From contig OOIN01000005.1 of assembly GCA_900323505.1 (NCBI GenBank), positions 1,054,001 through 1,118,000 of the forward strand: 64,000 nucleotides of DNA, read 5' to 3'. Every line of letters begins with the position of its first letter. The stretch's first letter is position 1. This document shows, one piece after another, positions 28,469 through 39,423 of the stretch. The position numbers and the translations under genes are program-made. A model generated the notes under the pieces. The model worked only from the letters and a program-made list of their open reading frames with translations. It searched no databases and had not been told where the DNA came from. The DNA is from Ustilago trichophora. Lineage: Eukaryota; Basidiomycota; Ustilaginomycetes; Ustilaginales; Ustilaginaceae.

Positions 28469-29652
28469 CTTGTCTATTGCTTGCGGGGCGTAAGTGGGAA
28501 AAAGATCTTGGAATGGTGGTGGATGACGAGGGAGAGAAAACAAGAATGGAAGAAGGGGTCTTGCACAGATCAAATATGAGACTCGAGCTCAGAAATCTCT
28601 CTCAGAGGTCTTGAAAATGGCACGAGTGGCTACCCGTCACATCTCTTCTGTTGCCTTGCTGTGCTGCAGGTGAGCAGGGTATCCGCCCGCCACACCGCAC
28701 TGATCTACGCTGCACTGCGGGGCGGCGGTCGGCCATTGATTGCGAGGCTGAGACAGTCAGAGTCGATGCGGAGTTGTCCTCCACAGGATGCACTCAGAGA
28801 TCCACACACACACACACACACACAGACCACCTTTGCAAAGAAATTTAATTTGCACAAAAAGCGGGGAATATGTAAAGCAGAACAAAGAGGGGTGTGAAAG
28901 CTAACACAAGTGTTAAGCGAGAGCGTGCAATTTCCAATCGCCCGGAACTGCTCTTCTTCGCCGACCAGCCGAGTAACTTCTTCACCAAGCTTCATCTTGA
29001 GCATAGCTTGGGCTCGAACCTCGTCTGTCGAATCAAGTCTAAGAGGACGAAGATTAAGTCGAGAGAAAGGCTTTATTCAAATAGGCTTGGTGCACCATCA
29101 TCCGTATTCCGCGTGGCTTGAGAAGGAAATTAATTATGGCGTGGTGGCAACCTTGTCCACCACCAACCAGCTGGTCCATTCTCAACCTTGTGTCCGCTTC
29201 TTCGGATGAGGTTTCGCTCCAACCGGGACTCTTGTCGGCTTAAGCATAACCGGAGGAAGTTTCTTGCAAAATGATGACTCCGTTCGTATCTTGTTTTCGT
29301 GTCTTGGTCGGAAACGTGGTTGTTGTAGAAAGCGATGGTGTTGCTTCCGCACTTTGCTCCGTGTGATTGTTCAGACCCAATCTTCCTCTTCTAGACTCCG
29401 AAAGCTTCTGGCGGACATCTTCTAAGCGTTTTGCTTGGAACGATGGCTGGGCATCAGACAGACGTGTCCACGTGCGCAGTCCGAATGAAGGAAGACTAAG
29501 TGGTCGAATACGGTGAGGATCAAGAAGGCCATGATGTTATTAGTCACTCTCCACGACCTTTTAGCGTCAATAGGATCAAAAGTCTCCGTTGATTAAGCAC
29601 AGACTGCACACAAGGATCCTGCCCGTATCATACCATCATCTTTACATTTTTG
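28469..29652. other. intergenic (1.2 kb) with a CA tract
   Basis: No gene is supported. A (CA)n tract of about 22 bases lies at 28803-28824. The region holds the promoter of the START gene and the 3' side of the molybdopterin synthase gene. Confidence 0.4.
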
Positions 29653-30431
29653 TCATGATGTCGGAAAGTTGGCCTTCCAGCTCCAACTACTCGACTTCGC
29701 ATTCTCTCCGTGAGCCGACCCACCATCCTCTCCTGCTTTCTTTCCCTCGTCACGATCTATCGGTGCATCCTGTCCATCAAGCGCAGTCACCATCTCCCCC
29801 TGCGCATAAAATTCGCGCTTCCACACGGCTACGTTCTTCTTGACCTCCTCCAGCAACCATTCAGCTACGACAAAGGCCTCTTTTCTATGCGGCGAGCTGA
29901 CAGCGATCACGATGCTACATTGTCCCACTGCTACTTCGCCCAGTCGGTGGGCTATGTAGCATCGCGTGATTCGATCTTCCTCCTCCTCCGAAATGGAAGC
30001 AGGAGCAGCATTGGCAGACCGTGGAATAGGATTCTCCAGGAATGGCGCAGAGGTGTGTGCTTTCTCGAGTAGGGAGGAGAGCGTCTTTAGGGCAAGAGAG
30101 GTGTATGCTTCGTATTCAAGCTTGATCACTTGCTTTCCTGTGGTGGCCAAGTGCAAAGGGGAGCCATGATGTTAGTACGATGGATGTTGCCGACTTTTTC
30201 CATATCTCATATCTAGGCAGTACCTTTGAACAAATCTCGAGTGGTTCCACTAAAGAGCACCGTCGCTCCAGCGCCGTCATCTGCAACAATCCGTATCGCT
30301 TCCTTTTCTTGGAGCTCGTCGTACGTCAGCACTGCTTCGTCTCCGTGGCTGCTCTTGATTCTGCCAGGCACCGATGATGGAGGATACGCCGTTGGTAGGC
30401 TTGAGCCTACATCTGCTGATGCCGATGCCAT
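29653..30431 (-). CDS. MOCS2B: molybdopterin synthase large subunit (MoaE/MOCS2B), two exons
   Basis: Exons 30431-30224 and 30137-29653 join in phase 1 to 230 residues. The 86-base intron starts GTACTG, ends CACAG and contains a perfect TACTAAC branch site. The join restores the MoaE motif FSGTTRDLFKGK (about 60-71). Further MoaE features are KLEYEAY (75-81), AHRLGEVAVGQCSIVIAVSSPHR (132-154) and VKKNVAVWKREFY (168-180). Lys169 and Lys176 have the spacing of the two catalytic lysines of E. coli MoaE (119 and 126). MoaE pairs with thiocarboxylated MoaD to put two sulfurs into precursor Z, forming molybdopterin in the cytosol, as needed by nitrate reductase, sulfite oxidase and xanthine dehydrogenase. 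It carries an extended polar N-terminus (about 1-35), an insertion at 96-124 and a longer tail than bacterial MoaE. The ATG chosen is the first in frame. Confidence 0.92.
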
Positions 30432-30867
30432 CGTTGATAGGTCTATCGAGGAAGATGCGGTCAAAGTGCAACTCAGAGGTTGACAAGGTGTCTCGAGACC
30501 CTTGATTTGAGATTTGATACAGTTCCGCAACGCGCACTCCGGCTATCAATCCGGCCAATTTCGCGTTTTCTTCTCGTTCAGGGTCCTCGCAACGCGATAC
30601 TCAACTTTTTGCCGATCGTAGCTTGGAGCGCTCGACATCCGTATATCTAATAACTCTCAGCAATCTCTGTCTCACGCATCTACACGAGCAGCATGGCATC
30701 GATCAAAATGGAGACTGGTAACAGATGCAATTCCCGAAACAACATCACGATTCATAACCTAAAAAGTGGGAACATGAGAACGAACGCAGGCTAAGAATCC
30801 CTGTCTAGCTGCTCATTGCATTTCTCACTTTTGACTGGAACATTGGGCTTCTTGCAAGAGCTAACGC
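30432..30867. promoter_or_regulatory. promoter of MOCS2B and 3' region of the ribonuclease gene
   Basis: The 436 bases separate two genes on the same strand. No repeat or other gene was seen. Confidence 0.35.
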
Positions 30868-31463
30868 TTAGTAGCTGCACTGAACAAAGTTGTTGCCTGA
30901 AGCGCCGGTGTGTGTGATCTGTGATTTGCAAGGTGGTGAAAGGTTCCTGGTTAGCTAGGTTCACAACAAGTCAAAGCATGGTGTCAAGGTAAGAGCAGTC
31001 GCAATACTTACAGCGCCGCAGAAGGTGCCGTCGTTGCTGTCGTAGACGACACGGTCAGCACCAGGCGAGCCGCCAGTGTAGCCGGAAGACGAGGTCTTGA
31101 GAGGGTACTCCTTGTAGGGACCGTTGCAGTAATCAGAAAAGTCGAAACCTTCGTAGTTGCTGTTGATCCAAACAAAGGACGGATATACAGGAGGGGCCAT
31201 AGAGACGAGGAAATACCTGTCAGCAAAGCTGAACAGAAGCAGCAAGGATCGTGACACTGAGTGGCAAGTACTTACTTGTAGGTGTGGGGGTAGCCGGAGC
31301 TCGAGTACTGGCCGCTCTTGGCGTTGTTGATGGCGCGGTTGACCTGGGTTGAGGTGTAGTAAGTGCCACCGCAGTTGACGGAGACACCGCCCTGACGGGG
31401 CTCAAGGGGAGCAGCAAAGGCCACAGCGGGGGCGAGGGCAAGGAGAGCAAGCGAGAACCTCAT
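30868..31463 (-). CDS. secreted guanyl-specific ribonuclease, T1/N1 family (three exons)
   Basis: Exons 31463-31276, 31159-31012 and 30918-30868 give a 128-residue precursor. Both introns are GTAAGT...CAG and the phases fit (2, 0). Residues 1-17 form a signal peptide ([17 protein letters not shown]), followed by a short pro-segment ending PRQ. The mature part has the T1 family features: the YPH motif with His60, NNYEGFDF (63-70), Glu80 in [15 protein letters not shown] with Arg99, and [11 protein letters not shown] with His115. These correspond to catalytic His40, Glu58, Arg77 and His92 of RNase T1. Four Cys (31, 74, 110, 126) allow two disulfides. The family cleaves single-stranded RNA after G, outside the cell. 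A secreted smut ribonuclease of this class has been described as cytotoxic to competing microbes; orthology to it is my inference. All catalytic residues are present, so the enzyme should be active. Confidence 0.93.
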
Positions 31464-33434
31464 TCTGAAATGACAAAGAAGGACGCAGGAACAATGGGAA
31501 GAAAGAAGAGGCTAGGGGATGTACGAAGAGTGGAGTGAGGGACGACGGGTCTTTTGAGGCCGATGACGAGGAATCCTGTCCTTCTTATGTATTGTTCGAG
31601 AAGGTTTGAGACCAGAAGAGTAAGTGGAAGGAGTCTGTCTCGCATGGCCATCGTACTTGGTCATGGAGCCATGAGCCTGGTCAAGTCAGGGCAGGAACGG
31701 TGGCGCGAAACCGCAGGAAATCATGGCCATGACAAAAGCGACTGCCGGCTCCTGTCTAGCTGGCTGACTGGCTAGCTGGCTATACAACCAGGGGCCTTCT
31801 TCACTGTCTTGCAGGTCGTATGAATTCACCATGCTACAGCGGAAACAACCTCGAGCATGTCAGCAAAGTCATCCCTGAGGGTGTAAGGGAAGGTGCCGAC
31901 GCGAGGTCACGATTTCAAGTGTCCCCCCACGTCTTGCTTCTTGGCGCCCTCGGCTGTCAATCGTTATCGCACGTTCGCTTCGCCTGCATAGATCCTTCGC
32001 CTTGACTTCTTCCGAACGACAGCAAATATTCTCGTTTCCCTTTCTTATCCTCGCCTTCGAGACCTCATCTTTTGGCAACTTGTTTGTTCACGACCAGGAA
32101 CGGCGTTCTGCCTGCCTATGGCAACGTCTTGTGCTCCCACTGAGTATCCAAATTCTCGCCGCTTGCTTCAGGACGTCAAAAACAGCGCAAACAGTAGCAG
32201 CGAGGCAGCACGTTTCCTACGCCAAAGGGTCTCTGCCTGCAAACCGCAGCGTTGAGCGAGCAGGGGTGTTGTTGCACATACACCCACTCTCGGGGGCGCT
32301 AAGAGTAAGCTTCCAGGTCCGCGATGCAGGATCCTTGGCAGCCGACGGTATCATGGACCTTGCTCACGGAGATGGCCGACCAATCAAGAGGCTGCATTGC
32401 TGACCCCGTTCAACGGAAGCTTCGAAAAGAATCACTGATACCACTACTGCTCTCGAAGCAATAAATCGAAGCAAGAAAGCATAAAGGAACGAGGACAAGC
32501 TCACGTTGAGGCTCCGTTGCTGTGAACGGCGTTTTTAGCAGCAAAGCGAGAACGGGTTGGGTAGTTCCGAGTAGCCGAGGCGCACTAGCTTACTTTTTAT
32601 TTTGGACGGCTTTGCATCGATGCTATCTTTATGCGTGAGGGTGTGGGTCGCTGCCGAGATGAAAGTAACACCAATTGAGCCTTTTACTAAGACAGCTCCT
32701 TGTGAATCGTCGGGAGGCCACCAAGTTGCTACACCGCTCGAACCCGATCCGCGAACGTGCCAGTCAAAGCTACATCTCGAAGACGACAAACTGGGAAGTA
32801 CTTGGTGCAGAAAGATGATACTGCTGCGGCTCGCGTTGTGGAACAGCGGCTGCACTGCCGCCGGACCCTCTTGCTTTGTTCGTGGGAGCGTACAGTGTGT
32901 GAGAAAGCTTCTGATCGCGGAGGCAGCCACGTTTCAGCATCACCCTGCATCGTTGTGTATTGGACCCTGTCTTCCGAGGTCACGTCGACGAACTTTGTTC
33001 TTAGTTTGCACGGGTGCCAGACTTCCGTTGAATGGTCTTAGATCGTACTGCAGAGATGTTCCACATGCTATCTTCCCCTGTCGGGAGAATGGGAAAGCAG
33101 AGGTAGAAATGAGGATGGCAGAAGCGCCAAGCAGACGGCTTTTGACCAAAGCCCTTCGTCGATAATCGGTGAATGTTAGACCTGTCTACTAACACGAATC
33201 CAAAAAAGGAAGTGGCCACGTCAGATCGGCGACTGAGCCATCTCGATATTGCTCAAATTGGCGTTCAGATCCGATCGGAAGCTGCAGAGCGTGCTCGGTC
33301 CTCGGCAAAGACGACGCTCAAAGTGAGAGCTTCTTGAAGATGCCGGCCAAGGCAGTGTATTGGTGTTGCTAGCAACCCACCATCATCATTCGTGAGCGAC
33401 TTGATCGGCGACACGAAATTCATCACTACATCAA
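31464..33434. other. intergenic (2.0 kb), nothing recognised
   Basis: The stretch must contain the ribonuclease and PDI promoters. A plus-strand frame at 32602-33165 is open for 187 codons but has no ATG at its left end, no family resemblance and strong competing frames; I do not call it. A short GCTAGCTGG-type repeat lies near 31755-31785. Confidence 0.45.
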
Positions 33435-34619
33435 ATGAGGCTTCTCTCTCTGACTGTGGCCTTGCTGGTCTTGGCCGCCACCGCGCTCGCCGGTAACGTA
33501 CTCGACCTCACCGCCACCAAGGACTTTGAAAAGCACATTGGAAAGTCGCAGGATGTCCTCGTCAAGTACTACGCCCCGTGGTGTGGACACTGCAAAAGCC
33601 TTGCCCCCATCTACGAAAAGGTCGCTGACGCTTTTGCCCAGCAGAAGGACACTGTTCTGATCGCCAAGGTCGACGCTGACAAGAACAGGGATCTCGGTGT
33701 CAAGGCTGGCATCAAAGGCTTCCCCACCCTCAAGTGGTACCCCGCTGGATCGACCGAAGCCGAAGAGTTCAACTCTGGCCGTGATCTCGACAGTATCGCA
33801 AAGCTTGTTACTGAAAAGAGTGGCAAAAAGAGCACCATTAAGCCGCCTCCCCCTCCCGCTGCCGAGCAGCTCACTAGCCGCAACTTTGACCAGATCGTGC
33901 TCAACGAAGAAAAGGATGTGCTCGTCGAGTTCTACGCTCCTTGGTGTGGCCATTGCAAGAACCTCAACCCTACCTACCAGCAGGTTGCTCAGGACTTCTC
34001 TGGAGATGACGACTGCGTCGTAGCTCAGATGGACGCCGACAACGAGTCTAACAAGCCCATCGCTGCCCGATACGGCGTCTCCTCGTACCCTACACTCATG
34101 TTCTTCCCAAAGGGCGACAAGAGCAACCCGCAGCCCTACAACGGCGGTCGAGGCGAGGAGGACTTTATCAAGTTCCTCAACGAAAAGTGCCAGACCTGGC
34201 GCACCAAGGGCGGCCTCCTCTCTGAGCTCGCCGGCCGCATGCCCACTCTCGACGGCTTCGCTGCTACCTGGTACACTTCTGCCGCAGAGAAGAAGAAAAC
34301 CATCTACAACGAGTTTGTCGAGTATGTCAAGACCATGAAGGCTAGCCCCAAAAGTGACAAGAAGAAGAACGAGGTGGCCGACTACTACATGCGCGTTCTC
34401 GAGAAGGCCAACCAGAGCGCTGGCTACATCGAGAAGGAGACCAAGCGCCTTAGCAGCATGCTCAAGAAGCACGCTGATGGTACCAGTCAGCTTGCTGGTA
34501 AGAAGGTCGACGAGCTCACCAAGAAGAAGAACGTCTTGTTGGCTTTCGTCAACGAGCGTATCGCTGCCCAGGCCGAAAAGCAGAGGAAGGATGCCGAGAA
34601 GCGCAAGGAGGAACTTTGA
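33435..34619 (+). CDS. ER protein disulfide isomerase with two thioredoxin domains and ERp29c-like tail
   Basis: This is a 394-residue intronless protein. Residues 1-19 are a signal peptide. Two thioredoxin domains follow, each with the active site WCGHC: Cys50/Cys53 (domain a) and Cys171/Cys174 (domain a'). They are joined by a Pro-rich linker (about 138-144). From about 265 to 375 an all-helical ERp29c-like domain (AATWYTSAAEKK...YIEKETKRL) is recognisable. The C-terminus is KRKEEL, a KEEL variant of the HDEL/KDEL ER-retention signal. This a-a'-ERp29c layout matches the fungal and plant PDI-D/ERp38 group. The enzyme oxidises and isomerises disulfides in secretory proteins. The Erv2-type oxidase at 55371 in this window could act in the same process, though the genes are unlinked in arrangement. 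Confidence 0.95.
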   Translation: MRLLSLTVALLVLAATALAGNVLDLTATKDFEKHIGKSQDVLVKYYAPWCGHCKSLAPIYEKVADAFAQQKDTVLIAKVDADKNRDLGVKAGIKGFPTLKWYPAGSTEAEEFNSGRDLDSIAKLVTEKSGKKSTIKPPPPPAAEQLTSRNFDQIVLNEEKDVLVEFYAPWCGHCKNLNPTYQQVAQDFSGDDDCVVAQMDADNESNKPIAARYGVSSYPTLMFFPKGDKSNPQPYNGGRGEEDFIKFLNEKCQTWRTKGGLLSELAGRMPTLDGFAATWYTSAAEKKKTIYNEFVEYVKTMKASPKSDKKKNEVADYYMRVLEKANQSAGYIEKETKRLSSMLKKHADGTSQLAGKKVDELTKKKNVLLAFVNERIAAQAEKQRKDAEKRKEEL

Positions 34620-35154
34620 GCGGCTCCTAGCGTAGATTTTTGCTTAGATTTTGGCTTATAAGAAGTGTCGCAAGGCGTAGATGCGCATTGCCTCCTGCCG
34701 CTCGACGATGCACCATGTGGAAAAGGAACCACGAAGGACATCACGAGTTTCCCTACAACATTCATGGTTCTGACCCACTCAAAAGGGACGATATTCTGCT
34801 GAACATGATCATCACTCTAGAATGCAGTCACATTGATCCCGCCTTGCTACTTGTGTCATGAGGCTCGGTCGGCATCGTCGAGAACACCCAAGACAAGGAT
34901 TGTGCGAGTGAGATGCATCGTCGAGGCGGAGTGAAGATGTCAACACAGAAGGAACCACTTTCCTCCACTTTTCCAAGCCCAAAAAAGGAGGATTTATTGA
35001 CTGCAGATTTCGCAGACACGAGATGGCCCGTCCGCGTTGAGATAATGCATCCTGAGTAGGCATTACGACACTTCGATCCTTGTCCAACACTCTCGTCCTT
35101 CTTCACCTCTGCCGTCAACTTCCTTTGCCTCACCTCGGGACCTTACAACCCGCC
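34620..35154. promoter_or_regulatory. intergenic, upstream of NCA2
   Basis: The 535 bases hold the PDI 3' end and NCA2 promoter. The frame of NCA2 is open back to about 35080 but without an ATG, so that part is taken as leader. No repeat was seen. Confidence 0.35.
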
Positions 35155-37410
35155 ATGTCATACGCATCCGATGTCTACGCTCGATTGGGCTCCGAGCTCG
35201 AGCTGTACGACTCCCTTCTATCCACCGCCAGCACACCGATAGAGAAGGAATCCGGTTTCGAGACCCAGTCTGTCTCGGGGGAAAGCAGCGAGGCCCCAGA
35301 TGAAGCAGTTCAGGATCACAGGAAGCCAATTCAGGAGATCCTGGCGACCATCCGACCTGCAGATGGTTCTCACACGTTGCCATCTCGCAAGACTCTGCTC
35401 AGTCTGCTGGACAAGCTGGATGCCACAACGCCGCAGGCGGATGGCTCTACTGAGCCCCACCTCGAAGAGCTCAAGATCGTTGCCTTATCGCGCCTGATAG
35501 TTGCTGCTTATGCGGTCGCTCTCGAAACCTTGCTCCAAGATGCGAGCAAGCTCGAGGATGAGACCTGGTACTGGACTGATATTGAAGAGTCAACGCGGAG
35601 GACTCTTTCGTACTTGGTTCAGACGCTACCAGTGCGATTGTACAAGGTGACCAAGGAGGTTCTGGAACTGGCGGCAGGAACAGCTACCAATACACTTCGC
35701 AACACGATCGATTCGGCCGCCGAAAAGGAGCGCAAGAGTGACGAGGCTGGCACATCTTGCAAAGCTAAGAGCCTGGACAAGAACATGGTGCGTGCCGCGC
35801 TGCGCAGCATTCTCGACACGCCCAACCTGATCACGTCGATGCTCTTCCCCTACGCATTCCGCATGGAGAGAGGGATCAATCTGGACACGGTACGAGTAGA
35901 AAATGAGACGCAGCAGCAAAAGGTGGCCACGCTGCGCACACAGCTCGACGCCAACAGCGTTGCGGGCGACCAGCTTTCGATTAGCTCCAAGAAGACCAAG
36001 AAGCAGCGTGTCAAAGCGCTGCGTTCGACCATGTTGACGCTGACGCCGACTTACCTTGTTCGTCACGAGGCAAGATGCAAGCGTCGTGGTCTCGTCAATG
36101 AGCGGGATCGCTTGGCAGAGAAGCTGGGCCGACTGGCTTTGCAGCACGAAGCACTCGCTGATCAAGCACAGGAATTGAGCGTGTCGAGTTCTGATTCAGG
36201 TTCTAGCAACAGCGTGGTTCTCAGTCACCTCAACGCCAAGCTCAAGGTCCTTGTCGAGAGCTTTGCTGAGAGCAGTGAAACCGGCGACTCCAAGGCTGGT
36301 GCAAACTCCGGTGATGTCAAGATCGACATGGAATCGTGCCTCACGCCAGAGGCCACACTCAGCACCCTGCGATTGCTGCTGAAGGAAGGCTTTGAAAAGC
36401 AGCGAGAGCGCACGCAGCTCGTGTTGTCCCCTGACATCTTTGGACAACCTTCGACTCTGGTCCAGCGCTGGCCAAAGCTCGTTTTCTACCCGATTGGTCT
36501 CCTCTTGCTAGGCCGCTACCTCTCCAACAACTGGAACGGGATCGAAGCAAAGCTGAAGGAGGCACAAGAGACGGTGCGTAGCTTCCTGATCGGCTGGGTG
36601 TGGGAGCCTTGCGTCGAGCTGCTCGACACGATTCGACACGGCAACGAAGGAAGTGTCATCATGTCTCGCGAGTCTTTGGCTTCGGATCTGCAATCACTGG
36701 AGCGCATGGTGACCGATTTCACGGCAGACAAGTACGGTACGTCGGGGGCAGAGTTGCAAGCGGTAGCTGCCCGCGTGAGGGAAGGAGATTTGACACCGGT
36801 GCTCAAGGTTTACGAAAACGAGATGAAGAGCCCGGTCAAGTCGATGGTGAGCGGATCACTCATTCGATCTTTGCTCATCCAAATCCAAAAGACCAAGGTC
36901 GACATCGAAGTGGCCATGTCTGGCATCGACAAGCTGCTCAAGAGCCAGCAGCTGCTGTTTGGCGCCGTCGGCATCGCACCTGCACTCGGCTTACTTTACG
37001 TATCGCAGAATTATGTGCGATCCAAGCTATTCAATTTGAGCACAAGCCGGTCCGAGTCGTCCGGACGTGGATACCAGATGCGAGCGTGGGAGGCTATGCG
37101 TCGTGTCGATCGACTCCTGTCTTCTCCTCCGACGGCTTCGCCTGCTGCCCGCAGAGTAGCAGCAGCGGACAAGTCGGACCGAAGCCGAGATGACTTGACT
37201 CAAGGTCTGCTGCTGTTGGATCTGTCAACGTTGCGTTCGGCATCGGGACCGTTGCTCATGTCACTGTCCCACGGCAAGAAGGCAACGTCGCGTAGATTAC
37301 AGCGCCAGTTCTTGCAGGATATCCGCGATCTCGAGTCTGGCGAGCACAGCGCAGTTGAACGCATGTGGAGATCTTGGGGCTCCTCGGTTCTTCGGTTGCC
37401 TTCTTCGTAG
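35155..37410 (+). CDS. NCA2: nuclear control of ATPase protein 2 (mitochondrial)
   Basis: The first ATG in frame is at 35155, giving 751 residues without introns. The C-terminal half carries the NCA2 domain: WPKLVFYPIGLLLLGRYLSNNW (a membrane segment), SFLIGWVWEPCVELLDTIRHG, SRESLASDLQSLERMV, DLTPVLKVYENEMKSPVKSM, RSLLIQIQKTKVDIE and GIDKLLKSQQLLFGAVGIAP, with a second membrane segment at the last. Yeast Nca2 is a mitochondrial protein needed with Nca3 for correct expression of the mitochondrial ATP6/ATP8 message, so it affects Fo-ATPase subunit supply. The N-terminal half is mostly helical and charged, with Leu/Ala/Glu-rich coiled-coil-like stretches (about 260-380). There is no strong cleavable presequence. 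The length is close to the fungal family (600-750). Confidence 0.9.
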   Translation: MSYASDVYARLGSELELYDSLLSTASTPIEKESGFETQSVSGESSEAPDEAVQDHRKPIQEILATIRPADGSHTLPSRKTLLSLLDKLDATTPQADGSTEPHLEELKIVALSRLIVAAYAVALETLLQDASKLEDETWYWTDIEESTRRTLSYLVQTLPVRLYKVTKEVLELAAGTATNTLRNTIDSAAEKERKSDEAGTSCKAKSLDKNMVRAALRSILDTPNLITSMLFPYAFRMERGINLDTVRVENETQQQKVATLRTQLDANSVAGDQLSISSKKTKKQRVKALRSTMLTLTPTYLVRHEARCKRRGLVNERDRLAEKLGRLALQHEALADQAQELSVSSSDSGSSNSVVLSHLNAKLKVLVESFAESSETGDSKAGANSGDVKIDMESCLTPEATLSTLRLLLKEGFEKQRERTQLVLSPDIFGQPSTLVQRWPKLVFYPIGLLLLGRYLSNNWNGIEAKLKEAQETVRSFLIGWVWEPCVELLDTIRHGNEGSVIMSRESLASDLQSLERMVTDFTADKYGTSGAELQAVAARVREGDLTPVLKVYENEMKSPVKSMVSGSLIRSLLIQIQKTKVDIEVAMSGIDKLLKSQQLLFGAVGIAPALGLLYVSQNYVRSKLFNLSTSRSESSGRGYQMRAWEAMRRVDRLLSSPPTASPAARRVAAADKSDRSRDDLTQGLLLLDLSTLRSASGPLLMSLSHGKKATSRRLQRQFLQDIRDLESGEHSAVERMWRSWGSSVLRLPSS

Positions 37411-38060
37411 ACAGGGTAGCCAACGATGCCCACGATGATCGAACAATGATACAATACGATGCAACGATTTTTGTGTAAAATGCACGCCTGACCCAACTTC
37501 AAGCATCGCGGTTCAGAGGCCTGCATGTTGACCAAGTATAGGTGATACAGTCTGCACCTCCCTGGAACCTCTCTGTTCCTTTCTGAGGTCTGTGGAACGC
37601 TTCCTACTTGTGGGTGGGAAACGGTAGTTGTTGAAGACCATACACCTCTCATTGACACAGACATGCGTGCTGGGGTGACATTGCCGGTACACCTTTGTGA
37701 AATCCCTTCCCCCGGCGAGTGTTGCTTATTTACAATAATAGGGCGTGAAGGAAACGAACCAACTTAATCGGATGGGGCGGCTGCAGATGCGGTTGTGGCA
37801 ACGCTGTTCCGTCAAAGATGCTACGTGGGATTGAGGAGGTGGTGGTGGTGGGGACAATACCCACATTGTCGTGAGAAGAAGAAGGACAAGGAGTCCACGC
37901 CTCACAAAGAGTTGCCAATCAGCCCACGAAATTCATACCAAGCCCTTCGTCATTTTTGTGTTGTCCGAACGACGAGTTCGCCGAGATGGGCGTTTCTTTG
38001 CCGTCAAGCAACGCATCGCCACCCCTAAAATGGGGTTTCCTTGTGTGGGAGTCACCGCAT

Positions 38061-38129
<69 letters not shown>

Positions 38130-39423
38130 TGTGTGGGATGAAAAGTCACATGGTGTAGGTTAAGCGCGAATAGCCGATCGCGCGCCATGCTTGGCTTCGT
38201 ATCACCATCATCACGTGTAAGAAGAGCCCATGTCCAACCCCAATCGGCACCGGCTCAAGATCGGACTGTATTCGGCATACTTGGATGAAGTTGCATTGCG
38301 AGCCTTCTCACCAAACGTGGCGATTGCAAAGTGAGCTGGAACATCGATGGAGGTCACGGACAAGCTTCGGGGAATTTCACGGTGAGCATCACCAACCTCT
38401 CCTTTGAAGTGCGATAAGGCAGAGAGTGTCACAAAGCGCAACTTTTGGTGCGACTGAGCCACGCGCTCGGTAAATGGCCGAAATGGCTCAAACAATCACA
38501 CAACAGTACAGTATGTTTGCTGCTGTTACAGGTTGATAACGTGGAAATGTGAGGAAAGTTTTTTTTGAATTTTTTTGTTGGCTCAAATTTTACTTGTGCT
38601 TGGCTGAAAGTGAGAAGATTCCAGATAAGTCAGTTCGGTGGGTTTAGCGGTCATATAACAATGCAGGGTCGCACTCTCATTTGCTGCTGCGATTCATTTG
38701 TCGCTGCGTTGTGTTGCGGCGGCGTGTGAGTGACTCTGACTTGTGTTGTTCTTCATCGAAAAGAAAGAAAAAAAAAAGGTCTTAGCTCGCCCTGCCATTG
38801 CTAATTACGGTACAGAGAGGGTTAAACAGAAGTGATGAATTTCGGCCCGGTTGTTCAGAGACCTTGACGATTCGTTGATGCCGCTTTGATATTGATAGCA
38901 CCCAATCTCCTGTTCCAGCTTTCCTTCTTAACAACCACCTTTGCTTCATCCACCTCCCTCCGATCCTCACGTCTCCCGTCCATCTATTTCATCCGTTGTC
39001 CCATCAACATCACCCTAGGCCCTTTACGTCACAATCGTTGTGCTACCGTCCGTTTGCTCGCCCACCAACACACTCTCATCACCGGCGACTGTCCAGGGAA
39101 CTTTCCGAAGTTGCTTTTTTGGCAGCTTACACAGCCTCTTTTCACGCAAGCATAGGCTCACAACGATTTGCACCAATAGATACTAATCGCACGCAGTCAG
39201 TGACAAGGTTGTTGACACTGACGGACAACAGATAGTACGGACCACACGGATCTGTATCTCCTCCCCCGTCGCTAGTGATATCTTGTAACGAGCCCGATCA
39301 ACATCGTCGAAAAACATTTAAGCAGCCCATTCGGCTTCGACGGCAACTATCAGATCAGTCAGTCTCCGCAGAACAGCAAAGCAACTCCAAAAGGCATACT
39401 CCAGCCTCTCCATAGCAATCACC
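37411..39423. other. intergenic (2.0 kb) with a long CA microsatellite
   Basis: No gene is supported. The region contains the (CA)n tract at 38062-38127, a T-rich patch near 38558-38577 and an A-tract near 38768-38778. The last 500 bases before 39424 are C/A/T-rich and fit a long leader for the aminotransferase gene. Confidence 0.45.
38062..38127. repeat. (CA)33 microsatellite
   Basis: An uninterrupted CA dinucleotide tract of 66 bases, seen directly, in non-coding DNA. Confidence 0.97.

Noticed and set aside
32602..33165. 187-codon plus-strand open frame
   Set aside because: It has no ATG at the left end, no domain or signal, and overlaps competing frames of similar length in both strands.
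37919..38188. Cys-Val and Thr-His repeat frames over the CA tract
   Set aside because: They are translations of a dinucleotide microsatellite, not genes.
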